A stretch of 16,337 nt of DNA, from assembly GCA_910584905.1 (NCBI GenBank), contig CAJUCQ010000035.1, forward strand, positions 1 to 16,337, read 5' to 3'. This document shows positions 1 through 6,629 of the stretch, piece after piece. Below the pieces are notes generated by a model that made no database searches, was not told where the DNA came from, and was given only the letters and a program-made list of their open reading frames with translations. This DNA is from an uncultured Muribaculaceae bacterium (GTDB lineage Bacteria; Bacteroidota; Bacteroidia; Bacteroidales; Muribaculaceae). Numbering within the stretch: the stretch's first letter is position 1; each line of letters opens with the position of its first letter. The translations under genes and the position numbers were made by a program.

Positions 1-205
1 ATGCGCGAGTGTTCAGAAATATAAAGGCAAGCGGAAAATATGTTACTTTGACTAACTACAGACAAGCGCTATGAGGCCTTAAGTTAATAGCATTGGGACG
101 TGATTAATCACGTCCGCCACGAATAGCACTAACTTTTAGCACATTACGCGTGTGAAGTTAGCATTTTGTAGCGCGGACGTGATGAATCACGCTCGTACAT
201 TCCAT
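1..205. repeat. Left copy of edge inverted repeat with nested palindromes
   Basis: Bases 5-118 are identical to the reverse complement of 16224-16337. Similarity continues, with many mismatches and small indels, to about 200. The copy holds a perfect 20-bp palindrome GGACGTGATTAATCACGTCC at 96-115 and a degenerate relative at about 175-194. ATCACGTCCGC (107-117) is also complementary to GCGGACGTGAT (173-183), so the two palindromes can pair with each other as well as fold individually. This nested architecture resembles REP/BIME-type interspersed elements. The first 24 bases can be read as the last codons of an inward-reading frame ending in TAA, so the outer part might be the 3' end of a gene in a larger multicopy element, but this cannot be confirmed. 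Bases 206-254 show nothing recognisable. Confidence 0.9.
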
Positions 206-254
206 TCATAATTAATTATTTATCCTCCCCGCAACCCTCCCCCAAAAAAACAAG

Positions 255-716
255 TCAGTAAAGCTTCAAGTATGGCAATCCGTCGCCCGGCTGGGGCCCG
301 GCAAGCCTCACAAGCGCCTCAATCGCCATTTCCGCAAGCGCATCATTTGCCGCCGCCACCTCCGGGGCCTCTCGCCGCCACGCCATCGCCAGAATACGCC
401 GCTCAAGAGCTGTCTCAAGCTGCAGGCGTATCGCCGGTCCGCGCGCCTCCGCCCCGACCCCGGACAGCTCCACCGAAAGATAATCCGGCTCAGCCGACGC
501 AAGCTCATCCGCCACCGTAAACTCCGACGCCTTGACATACGGCACGATATCGGCCATCAGCGTGGCCCAAGCCGACACCGCCGCACGCCTCAGCGCCGCG
601 TCGTGTTCATGCCGCAGTAGAGCCGGGCGACGAAGAGCGTCCACTCCCGCGCTCATAAGCGCGGCATCGGCATAGACGCCGCGCAGAAGTTGTGTAAGTA
701 CAATTGTGATTTTCAT
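255..716 (-). CDS. Unknown protein, last gene of phage-derived cassette (153 aa)
   Basis: I do not recognise this family. It starts with a short hydrophobic stretch (MKITIVLTQLL) that is too short and too followed by mixed sequence to be a confident signal peptide. The rest is Ala-, Arg- and Leu-rich and predicted by eye to be mainly helical, ending in a Pro-Tyr-Leu-Lys-Leu-Tyr tail. The start codon overlaps the stop of the upstream 135-aa gene as ATGA (713-716), which implies translational coupling and a shared promoter near 1144-1174. It is the final gene before the edge repeat. Its size and place downstream of a portal-like gene would suit a head-tail connector or tail-completion protein, but that is inferred from position only. 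The reading frame is intact. Confidence 0.75.
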   Translation of the reverse strand: MKITIVLTQLLRGVYADAALMSAGVDALRRPALLRHEHDAALRRAAVSAWATLMADIVPYVKASEFTVADELASAEPDYLSVELSGVGAEARGPAIRLQLETALERRILAMAWRREAPEVAAANDALAEMAIEALVRLAGPQPGDGLPYLKLY

Positions 717-1120
717 AAGTAAAGATTATTTCTGAATTTCAACGCTCGCCCCAGACAAGGCGAAATGATGCGCCGTCCCGTGGCAAGCGAAAAGTGGAAA
801 CGACTCGGGCGCTTGTACGCCGCCACGAAATCCACCGCCTTAATCTCCCCCAGCCAAGGGCGGAGAGCAAGCACGGCGTCGACATCGGCGCAGAACTCCG
901 CCCAAAGCCCCTCGCGCACCCGGCCGCCGCGCGAATGCACGCGATAGACCTCGAAAGCACGCTCGCGCGAAACGTAGTAGTGGAGAGGAGCCGAGGCAAG
1001 CGCCTTCATCACGAGTGCGTCGACGTCGGTGCCTATAGCCTCGCCCTCAGGGGAGGACAATATCCGGCGACACGTCGCCGCAAAGTCCTCGTTGCGTTGT
1101 TGGATGTGTGTCTTGTACAT
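713..1120 (-). CDS. Unknown protein in phage-derived cassette (135 aa)
   Basis: The frame is open from 1186, but the ATG at 1120 is chosen because a Bacteroidota -7 element (TACCTTTG, 1151 down to 1144 on this strand) lies just upstream and would fall inside the longer version. The protein is a mixed, mostly helical sequence with a central run (LHYYVSRERAFEVYRVH) and a basic C-terminus (RRIISPCLGRALKFRNN). No known family is recognised and no membrane segment is visible. It overlaps the following 153-aa gene by 4 bp. It is separated from the portal-like gene by an 87-bp spacer holding a hexamer array and its own promoter, so it is probably controlled separately from the capsid genes. A head-completion role is possible from position, and a non-structural cargo role equally so. 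Confidence 0.75.
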   Translation of the reverse strand: MYKTHIQQRNEDFAATCRRILSSPEGEAIGTDVDALVMKALASAPLHYYVSRERAFEVYRVHSRGGRVREGLWAEFCADVDAVLALRPWLGEIKAVDFVAAYKRPSRFHFSLATGRRIISPCLGRALKFRNNLYL

Positions 1121-1143
1121 AGTATCGTATCGGTTTACGACTG

Positions 1144-1174
1144 CAAAGGTAAGACACGGATTGCAAATTTGCAA
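1144..1174 (-). promoter_or_regulatory. Bacteroidota-type promoter for the 135/153-aa gene pair
   Basis: On the minus strand a TTG (1174-1172) is followed after 20 nt by TACCTTTG (1151-1144), which fits the -33/-7 pattern of the Bacteroidota primary sigma factor. Transcription should begin near 1137-1140, giving a leader of roughly 17-20 nt before the ATG at 1120. The -33 TTG is itself part of one of the TTGCAA hexamers of the adjoining array, so any protein bound there would compete with RNA polymerase. Confidence 0.6.
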
Positions 1175-1206
1175 ATAATATTGCAATTATTTTTGCACGA
1201 TTGCAA
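1161..1206. promoter_or_regulatory. Symmetric array of five TTGCAA-type hexamers (candidate operator)
   Basis: TTGCAA occurs at 1161, 1169, 1181 and 1201, and TTGCAC at 1193. The start-to-start spacings are 8, 12, 12 and 8 nt, symmetric about the central copy. The first two copies form a perfect 14-bp palindrome (TTGCAAATTTGCAA, 1161-1174). The whole 46-bp block is an imperfect palindrome. It lies between the stop of the portal-like gene and the -7 box of the next gene, and covers that promoter's -33 position. The natural reading is a cooperative repressor or activator site. An iteron-like replication or partition site is an alternative. Confidence 0.6.
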
Positions 1207-1207
1207 A

Positions 1208-2494
1208 CTACGTCTTCCGTGCCTTCTCGTTCCTCGCCTCGCGGAAGCTTGCGAACGTGTCGAAAATATCGGCCAGCGCCACCGTAGCGGCCTCCACCCT
1301 CGCGCGATAATTCTCCGTCCCCACAGCCGCCGACACATTGCGCCCCAGCAGAACGTCGCTCACTCCCGAGCTGTTCTCGAAAAGCTTCATCTGCAACGAC
1401 AGCAGCTGATACGCCCCGTCGGCGCCCCCGTGCGAACACACCTGCTGAGGCAGCATCGACCCTCCGCCCTTGATGGGAATAACGGCGTCGGGGCTCGCCC
1501 ACCGCTCGGCGATATCGTCAATGCTCACATAGTCGAGCTTCTGGTCAACGGGGAAGAGGAGCGCCCCCTTTGCCGACGACGCCATGATATGGTCGATTTG
1601 CGTAATCAGGCGGTTGATATACTTCTGATTCTCGATAAGGTCCTCGACAAACGAGTGGATTTCGCCGTCGGTCATCGGGTAGAACTTCACGACAAACGGA
1701 TGGGTCCCGTGGGCATAAGGCGAGGCGAACGAATCCACCTGACTGCCGTCCGGCGCGAAAATCCGGCATCGCCACCCGTAGTCGAACCCCGCCGCCCCGT
1801 CGCCCGAGGCATCCAGCGTCCACACCTCGACGAGACGCATCTTCGACGGGTCGGCGCTCACGAAGAAATCCTCCGTCCCGACGCCTCCGAGGCCCGGCCC
1901 GCGGCCGAGACCGTAGCCCCCGGCCGTGTTGGCGGCGAATATCCCCGCCAGCTCCGCCGCCCGCGCCGCATCGCCGTGGCCGTAGCGGCTCACTATCTCC
2001 GGGAGGCTCATGTCGTGCAACATTCCCACAAGCTCCACATCCCAGCCGCGGGGGTCGGAAAAAGCATTTACGAAAAAGCGCCTCGGGTCGACATTGTCCA
2101 CCCACACGCCCTTGCCCGGGAAACGCCGCTCGTTCACCACCCTCTGCACCGCCGCCCCCGAAATCAGAAACTCCTCAAGCATGCGGCTGTCAAGCTCCCC
2201 GAGAGCATTGCGGCGACTCAGCGCGTCGGTGTAGAGTCCGCCGTCCGAGGCCATCGTCCGATAGCGACCCACGATTGTCTTCACGAGCTGGCGGATAAGA
2301 TTGTTGGTCAGCGGGCTGCGGCCCTGACGGGCCATCCGCTCGCCGTCAGTGCAGGCCGGGCCGCCGAGCGTGCCGGCAACGTCGCCCCACTGGTCGCCGT
2401 AGGCGAAGCGCTTGTTGCGCTCGCGGCGTCCGCGGAAATCCTCCGCCGCCGCCCACGCCTCGCAGGCCCTTTTCAATAACGGATTGGTATTCAT
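1208..2494 (-). CDS. Phage portal-like protein, short form (428 aa)
   Basis: Portal proteins form the dodecameric ring at one capsid vertex through which DNA is packaged and to which the tail attaches. The sequence fits the P22/SU10-type portal pattern: an N-terminal helix followed by YGDQW (32-36), PLTNNLIRQLVKTIVG (61-76), VDNVDPRRFFVN (132-143), LVEVWT (221-226), a helical run with DLIENQKYINRLIT (285-298) and SSGVSDVLLGR (375-385). At 428 aa it is much shorter than P22-type portals (roughly 700 aa) and stops soon after the helix following that last motif, so the C-terminal barrel part appears to be missing. Its ATG overlaps the stop of the upstream 185-aa gene as ATGA (2491-2494). The frame is otherwise intact. 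Assignment rests on recognised motifs, not a search. Confidence 0.75.
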   Translation of the reverse strand: MNTNPLLKRACEAWAAAEDFRGRRERNKRFAYGDQWGDVAGTLGGPACTDGERMARQGRSPLTNNLIRQLVKTIVGRYRTMASDGGLYTDALSRRNALGELDSRMLEEFLISGAAVQRVVNERRFPGKGVWVDNVDPRRFFVNAFSDPRGWDVELVGMLHDMSLPEIVSRYGHGDAARAAELAGIFAANTAGGYGLGRGPGLGGVGTEDFFVSADPSKMRLVEVWTLDASGDGAAGFDYGWRCRIFAPDGSQVDSFASPYAHGTHPFVVKFYPMTDGEIHSFVEDLIENQKYINRLITQIDHIMASSAKGALLFPVDQKLDYVSIDDIAERWASPDAVIPIKGGGSMLPQQVCSHGGADGAYQLLSLQMKLFENSSGVSDVLLGRNVSAAVGTENYRARVEAATVALADIFDTFASFREARNEKARKT

Positions 2495-3048
2495 GGCAAT
2501 TCTATCTTTATTTGGTCAAACAACTCACTCAGCGCCGCCTCCTGAACCACAAACCGCTCAGGCCCCGGGTCGAGCACCCCGCGCGCCGAAACGACCTTGC
2601 TCGTCATCAGCGGATGCACATAAATTCGACGCCCGTCATGTCCCAGAACCGCCCGCGGATACTCCGGCGCGCAGCGCGTGTACACATTATCGAGGCTCAT
2701 CATCAGCGTCCCGAGCGCCTCCGGAGGCTCCACCGTCGCGGGACGCGTCCAGCCGTCGAGCCGGATTTCAAGCACCCGCGCACAAGCGTCGGACATCACC
2801 ACCTCCCCGAGACCCTCCCGCAAGGCATTCACCTCGCTCAGCGCCCCGGCCACATCCTCGCTCACCAGAAGCTCCGGCCGCCCAGAAGACAACAGCTCGG
2901 CATAGCGCCGCCTGAGTTGCTCGGCAAGCATGCCGTCGAGATTGACGCCGTCGGTGACTTCGACCGCGCAGTCCGAACGAAGATGCTCGAGGCCCCCGGC
3001 AAGCCGGAAGCGTTCGAGCATTTCGTCCTTTGAAAGTATAATCTTCAT
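2491..3048 (-). CDS. Unknown protein between capsid and portal genes (185 aa)
   Basis: No family is recognised. The protein is soluble-looking and acidic, without signal peptide or membrane segment. Residues 1-80 look helical (RRRYAELLSSG, VNALREGLGEVV). The C-terminal half is more beta-like (RRIYVHPLMTSKVVSARGV, near 140-158) and ends in a helix with LFDQIKIELP. It lies 36 bp after the capsid gene and overlaps the portal gene by 4 bp, so it is cotranscribed and probably translationally coupled with the portal. Proteins in this place in phage head modules include adaptors, proteases and decoration proteins. No catalytic Ser/His motif of a prohead protease is evident, so a connector or adaptor role is a weak inference. 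Confidence 0.75.
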   Translation of the reverse strand: MKIILSKDEMLERFRLAGGLEHLRSDCAVEVTDGVNLDGMLAEQLRRRYAELLSSGRPELLVSEDVAGALSEVNALREGLGEVVMSDACARVLEIRLDGWTRPATVEPPEALGTLMMSLDNVYTRCAPEYPRAVLGHDGRRIYVHPLMTSKVVSARGVLDPGPERFVVQEAALSELFDQIKIELP

Positions 3049-3084
3049 GACTCTCTTTACAAAGGGGTTGATTCAATCGCCGGC

Positions 3085-4368
3085 TCACGCCTTCGTGCCA
3101 AGCACGCGCATGTGCGTCGCGGGGTAGCGCAGAACGAGGCAACTCGCCTCCGTAAGCACCACGGCGTCGCTGTTGCGCTGGCCGCTCTTGCGCAAATCAA
3201 GCTTCTCGCAGCTGAAAGGCACGTGGACATACTTCGTCAGATAGTCCGGGTCGAGGATAAATCCGTCGGTGCTGTGGCCGCACTGGTCGAAAATCTCCGA
3301 GTGAAGCACATAGAGCGACCCGAAATTCGAGCGTATCTCGCGGAACTCCACGCCCCACTTCACGAAGCTCTCGCCCCCGGACACCACCTTGTTGTAGTCG
3401 ACGTTGCTCAGCGCCTCCATCAGCGCCGTTCCGGCGATGAGAATCTTGCGCTTCGACCCTGTGCGCCCCACAAAGGCATCGCTGCACAGCTTCACGAGAG
3501 CCTTGCTGTCGAGATTGTCGAGGTCGAGCGTCGTCTCCGTCCCCGCCTGAGTCCAGATGCCGCCCGTGAGATACACCTCCTGTTGCTTCACGGGGTCGAA
3601 AAACTTCGTGCGGTGGCCGAAAAGGAAGCTCTTCTCCATCCCGAGACGCATATCGATGATAGCCGCCTCCTCTTGGTCCGAGAAGCTCCAGCCAAGCTCC
3701 TTGCGCGCTATCTTCATCAGCGTCGACTGCTCAACCTGCATCTTGAATATCTGACAGTTGTTGCGGTCCTTTGCCGGAAGAGCCGAGAACTGCGCCGTCT
3801 GCACGTCAAGCTCTGCCGCCGCGCGGCCCATCCTCACGAGCTTGCTCCCGGCCTTGATTTCGGGGATACCCTTGACGGTGCCCCCGCCGCCCATGCCGCC
3901 CGCGGCGACATCGCGCGGATTCACCACCACGACGTTGTAGCTCCCGCTCTCGGCGCCCTTCGAAAGGACATAAAACACCACCGGCTCCGACCCGTCGTCG
4001 ACGGGCGCAAGAAGTGTCTCCGACACATCGACCATTCCGGCCTTGAGGCGTATCACCGTCGTGTACACGCCCGGTGTCTCCTGTCCGAGAGCGCCCGTGC
4101 CTCCGACCGAGGCCGCGAGCTCCACTTCCGTCGGACGCGTGTCGACCGACGCATACTCCACCGTCATGCTCCCGCAGCGGCGGCTTCCGGCGCAGCGGCT
4201 CAGCTGGTCGACAGGCGTCGACATCGGACGCACCTTGACGATGAGGCGGTCAATCGAATTGACCAAAAGACCCGGGGAGGCCATTTCTGCGGCCGTGGTC
4301 GTGAGGGGCTGGCCGCCGACGTGTGTTCCGCCGGCAACGCCGGCTACAAGATTTTCCTGCTTGTTCAT
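3085..4368 (-). CDS. Major capsid protein, SU10-like (DUF5309-type, HK97 fold; 427 aa)
   Basis: This is the probable shell protein of a tailed-phage head. The C-terminal two thirds follow the SU10-like capsid pattern: a helical segment with QVEQSTLMKIARKELGWS (211-228), a stretch of the form MRLGMEKSFLFGHRTKFF (240-257) leading to YLTGGIW (266-272), a conserved core with KRKILIAGTALMEAL (306-320), FGSLYVLHSEIFDQCG (349-364), ILDPDYLTKY (371-380), and LTEASCLVLRYPATHMRVLG near the C-terminus. Residues 1-190 are less conserved, with an Ig-like or arm-like stretch (VYTTVIRLKAGMVDVSETLL) and a glycine linker (157-163). Length fits the family. It sits upstream of the 185-aa and portal genes, the reverse of the usual portal-then-capsid order. 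The family call is from memory of motif patterns. Confidence 0.75.
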   Translation of the reverse strand: MNKQENLVAGVAGGTHVGGQPLTTTAAEMASPGLLVNSIDRLIVKVRPMSTPVDQLSRCAGSRRCGSMTVEYASVDTRPTEVELAASVGGTGALGQETPGVYTTVIRLKAGMVDVSETLLAPVDDGSEPVVFYVLSKGAESGSYNVVVVNPRDVAAGGMGGGGTVKGIPEIKAGSKLVRMGRAAAELDVQTAQFSALPAKDRNNCQIFKMQVEQSTLMKIARKELGWSFSDQEEAAIIDMRLGMEKSFLFGHRTKFFDPVKQQEVYLTGGIWTQAGTETTLDLDNLDSKALVKLCSDAFVGRTGSKRKILIAGTALMEALSNVDYNKVVSGGESFVKWGVEFREIRSNFGSLYVLHSEIFDQCGHSTDGFILDPDYLTKYVHVPFSCEKLDLRKSGQRNSDAVVLTEASCLVLRYPATHMRVLGTKA

Positions 4369-4423
4369 AATACTTTGATTTTAAGATTGGTTTGAAAAAG
4401 TTTTTTTAACGGCGTCGCCGCGT

Positions 4424-4693
4424 TCAGTCCCAGAAGCCGGGGCGCAGGTTGGCGAGAAAGAAGGGATAATCCCCGGCGTCGGGCTCCCCGGCCTGAGCGG
4501 CCGCCTCGATGGCCTCCGACTGATACATCCCCACCTCGGTCTCCGCCGGGGCGTCGACCCCGCCATCGGGAGCCTCAGCCTGCCCGGCCGAGCCGGATTC
4601 AGTCCCCGCCGCGGGTCCGACAGCCGTCGGGGCTTCTGCGGCGGCGGGCGCCTCAAAAGGCGGAGGCGTCGCCTGATTGTGTGTCTCTTCCAT
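4424..4693 (-). CDS. Small acidic Ala/Pro-rich protein at head of phage cassette (89 aa)
   Basis: The sequence is strongly biased to Ala, Pro, Gly, Glu and Asp over residues 10-75, so it is probably disordered. It has a distinct C-terminal motif with aromatic residues (DYPFFLANLRPGFWD, 75-89). The ATG at 4693 is preferred over upstream in-frame starts because AAGGAA stands immediately upstream and a TAACTTTG -7 element lies at 4749-4742, within the longer frame. It is the first gene of the minus-strand cassette, 55 bp before the capsid gene. Small acidic proteins encoded just before the capsid gene are often scaffolds, and the conserved-looking tail could be the capsid-binding part. That role is an inference from composition and position. 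Confidence 0.65.
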   Translation of the reverse strand: MEETHNQATPPPFEAPAAAEAPTAVGPAAGTESGSAGQAEAPDGGVDAPAETEVGMYQSEAIEAAAQAGEPDAGDYPFFLANLRPGFWD

Positions 4694-4741
4694 TTCCTTG
4701 AAAAATTTTAAGTGTGATACTGTTCTTGTCCGTTGACAATG

Positions 4742-4749
4742 CAAAGTTA
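4742..4749 (-). promoter_or_regulatory. -7 element for the phage cassette
   Basis: The minus strand reads TAACTTTG, then C, matching the Bacteroidota -7 consensus TAnnTTTG. No TTG is present at the expected -33 spacing (the matching triplet at 4772-4770 is GGG), so the promoter may be weak or need an activator. The predicted start near 4735 leaves a leader of about 40 nt before the ATG at 4693. It diverges from the plus-strand promoter at 4827. Confidence 0.45.
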
Positions 4750-4826
4750 GACACACATCCGACGCCCTACCCTGGATTTTGCCGCGCCGCTTACTTTTAA
4801 CATTTCGCGGATTCCCGAAATTATCG

Positions 4827-4834
4827 TACCTTTG
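4827..4834 (+). promoter_or_regulatory. -7 element for DUF1573-mtnN-AlbA_2 genes, nearly leaderless
   Basis: TACCTTTG followed by C matches the Bacteroidota -7 consensus. With 20-nt spacing the -33 triplet is TTC (4804-4806), one mismatch from TTG. The ATG at 4842 is only 7 nt after the element, so transcription should begin within a few bases of the start codon. Confidence 0.6.
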
Positions 4835-4841
4835 CACCGAT

Positions 4842-5945
4842 ATGAAAGCTCTCCGCACCCTCATCGCCGTCCCGGCCCTCATCGCCGGAATAATCTGCGC
4901 CTCCGCACGCCCGGAGATAACTTGGCGCGAGACCTTCCACAACTTCGGCGCATTCAACGAAGACGCCGGGACGGCCCGCACAACATTTCGCTACGTCAAC
5001 ACCGGCGACGAACCCCTCATCGTCATCGGTGCCCGCACAACCTGCGGCTGCACCCTCGCCGACTATTCCCGCTCGCCACTCGCCCCCGGCGACTCGGCGG
5101 CAATAACCGTCGAATACGACCCCGCCGGACGCCCCGGGCGCTTCGAAAAAGGCATAATCGTCGACACCAACACCGAGCCGCGCCGCACCCGCCTCACCAT
5201 CAAAGGCACCGTCGTCGGCGGCGAGGCCACCGTCCGCGCACAATACCCCGTCGGCCACGACCCCCTCGCCCTCCGCAACGCCACGGCCCTCGTCGGCGAC
5301 GTCGTCAAAGGCCACATGAAGACCATATTCATCAACGCCTACAACCGCTCCAACGACACCATCAGCCCGCAAATCAGCCCCCTGCCGCCCTACATCCACG
5401 TATCCCTCGAACCGGCGAGCATCCCCCCCGGCGAGCAAGCTTCGTTCATCGTCTACTTCCGCTCGGACAAATGCGACGTCTGGGGCCTGACCGAAACCCC
5501 CGTCGCCATCACCCCCGCCCCCGGCGCCGACCCCTTCGAGCTTCCGGTTGTCGCCTCCGTCGTCGAAGACTTCTCAGCCCTCACCGACCGCCAACGCGAA
5601 AAAGCACCCGTAATCGACTTCAGCCCGCGACGCATCGAAATTCCCGACCTCCCCCCGCCCGGCACCCCGGCCGAAGCCACCCTGCGCATCACCAACCGCG
5701 GGCGCTCGCCCCTCGAGATACGCCGCATCTACAGCCCCGACCCCGGGATACAAGCGGCCACACCCCGCAAAACCACCGTCAAACCCGGCAAACACATCGA
5801 CGTGACAATCACCGTCGACACCGCCCGGCTCCCCGGCGAAATCCTCAACGCACGCATCACCGTAATCTCAAACGACCCGACGAACCCCGTCGAAAACATA
5901 CGCCTCACGGGCGAACCCGCCCCCGTGAGCCCCAACAAGCAATAA
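4842..5945 (+). CDS. Secreted DUF1573 domain protein (367 aa)
   Basis: Residues 1-22 form a signal peptide (MKALRTLIAVPALIAG..., cleavage probably after Ala-Ser-Ala). No good lipobox is present, as the Cys at 19 is preceded by Ile-Ile, so periplasmic export is more likely than lipidation. Residues about 30-125 are a DUF1573 domain: HNFG (33-36), the TTCGC motif (66-70), APGDSAAITVEYDP (81-94) and an ending of the form LTIKGTV. A middle beta-rich region follows, then a second Ig-like domain near 270-360 (LRITNRGRSPLEIRRIYS..., VISNDPTNP). The family is abundant in Bacteroidota and its role is unknown. The ATG at 4842 is preferred over the in-frame ATG at 4779 because the signal peptide begins there and the promoter sits just upstream. 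mtnN follows after 1 nt. Confidence 0.9.
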   Translation: MKALRTLIAVPALIAGIICASARPEITWRETFHNFGAFNEDAGTARTTFRYVNTGDEPLIVIGARTTCGCTLADYSRSPLAPGDSAAITVEYDPAGRPGRFEKGIIVDTNTEPRRTRLTIKGTVVGGEATVRAQYPVGHDPLALRNATALVGDVVKGHMKTIFINAYNRSNDTISPQISPLPPYIHVSLEPASIPPGEQASFIVYFRSDKCDVWGLTETPVAITPAPGADPFELPVVASVVEDFSALTDRQREKAPVIDFSPRRIEIPDLPPPGTPAEATLRITNRGRSPLEIRRIYSPDPGIQAATPRKTTVKPGKHIDVTITVDTARLPGEILNARITVISNDPTNPVENIRLTGEPAPVSPNKQ

Positions 5946-5946
5946 A

Positions 5947-6615
5947 ATGTCAAAAACAGGAATCATAGTGGCCATGAACAAGGAGCTCCGCCTCCTTCTG
6001 CCCCTGATGGCCGACGCAGCCACCGTCACAATCAACAACTACACCTTCCACACCGGCAGCATCGCCGGACGCCCGGTCGTAGTCACCGAATGCGGCATAG
6101 GCAAAGTCAACGCCGCCGCCGGCACCCTCACGCTCATCGAGCACTTCCATCCCTCCATCGTCATCAACACCGGCGTGGCCGGCGGCACCGGCGCCGCCGG
6201 AATCCTTGACGTCGTCCTCGCCTCGGGCGTGGCCTACCACGACGTATGGTGCGGCCCCGGCACCGTCCCCGGCCAAGCCGCCGGATGCCCCGCCGTGTTC
6301 CCGTCGCCCCTCCCCGCCGACATCGCCCCCCGCATCGGCGCCAAAAGCGGCCTCATCGCCTCCGGCGACATCTTCATCTCGAAAAAAGAAGAAGTCGACC
6401 GCATCCTCGCCCTCTACCCCGAAGCCGCCGCCTGCGACATGGAAAGCGCCGCCATCGCACACATCTGCTCGCTCAAGGACGTGCCCTTCGTGTGCATCCG
6501 CGTCATCAGCGACACCCCCGGCGCCGCCGACAACATAGCACAGTACGAAAACTTCTGGGCCGACGCCCCCGAACGCACCTTCCGCGCCCTCTGCAAGCTC
6601 CTGCCCCTGCTCTGA
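5947..6615 (+). CDS. mtnN: 5'-methylthioadenosine/S-adenosylhomocysteine nucleosidase
   Basis: The enzyme hydrolyses the glycosidic bond of methylthioadenosine and S-adenosylhomocysteine, releasing adenine and feeding methionine salvage and the activated methyl cycle. The 222-aa sequence shows the family core: an early catalytic Glu (E13, equivalent to E12 of E. coli), CGIGKVNAA (49-57), GVAGG (76-80), IASGDIFI (137-144), DMES (164-167, purine/ribose-binding Glu) and the proton-donor Asp in ISDTPG (187-192). Length is close to the E. coli protein (232 aa). The start codon follows the DUF1573 stop by one base, so the two are cotranscribed. Futalosine hydrolase is a related alternative, but the motifs fit MTA/SAH nucleosidase better. 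Confidence 0.93.
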   Translation: MSKTGIIVAMNKELRLLLPLMADAATVTINNYTFHTGSIAGRPVVVTECGIGKVNAAAGTLTLIEHFHPSIVINTGVAGGTGAAGILDVVLASGVAYHDVWCGPGTVPGQAAGCPAVFPSPLPADIAPRIGAKSGLIASGDIFISKKEEVDRILALYPEAAACDMESAAIAHICSLKDVPFVCIRVISDTPGAADNIAQYENFWADAPERTFRALCKLLPLL

Positions 6616-6629
6616 GCCCCGCCCGAACG

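Noticed and set aside
1161..1206. CRISPR or tandem-repeat array
   Set aside because: The units are hexamers without spacers of protospacer length, and the arrangement is symmetric and not a direct repeat series.
794..2479. Long plus-strand open frame (561 codons) opposite the portal and 135-aa genes
   Set aside because: His/Arg/Pro-rich low-complexity product lying antisense to recognisable portal motifs. It is a consequence of high GC content.
3085..4368. Encapsulin nanocompartment instead of phage capsid
   Set aside because: A portal-like gene is cotranscribed, and the sequence motifs match the SU10-like capsid family. No typical encapsulin cargo enzyme is nearby.
255..4693. Microviridae-type prophage
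   Set aside because: Such prophages are common in Bacteroidota, but there is no replication initiator or jelly-roll capsid. The capsid and portal are of the tailed-phage type.
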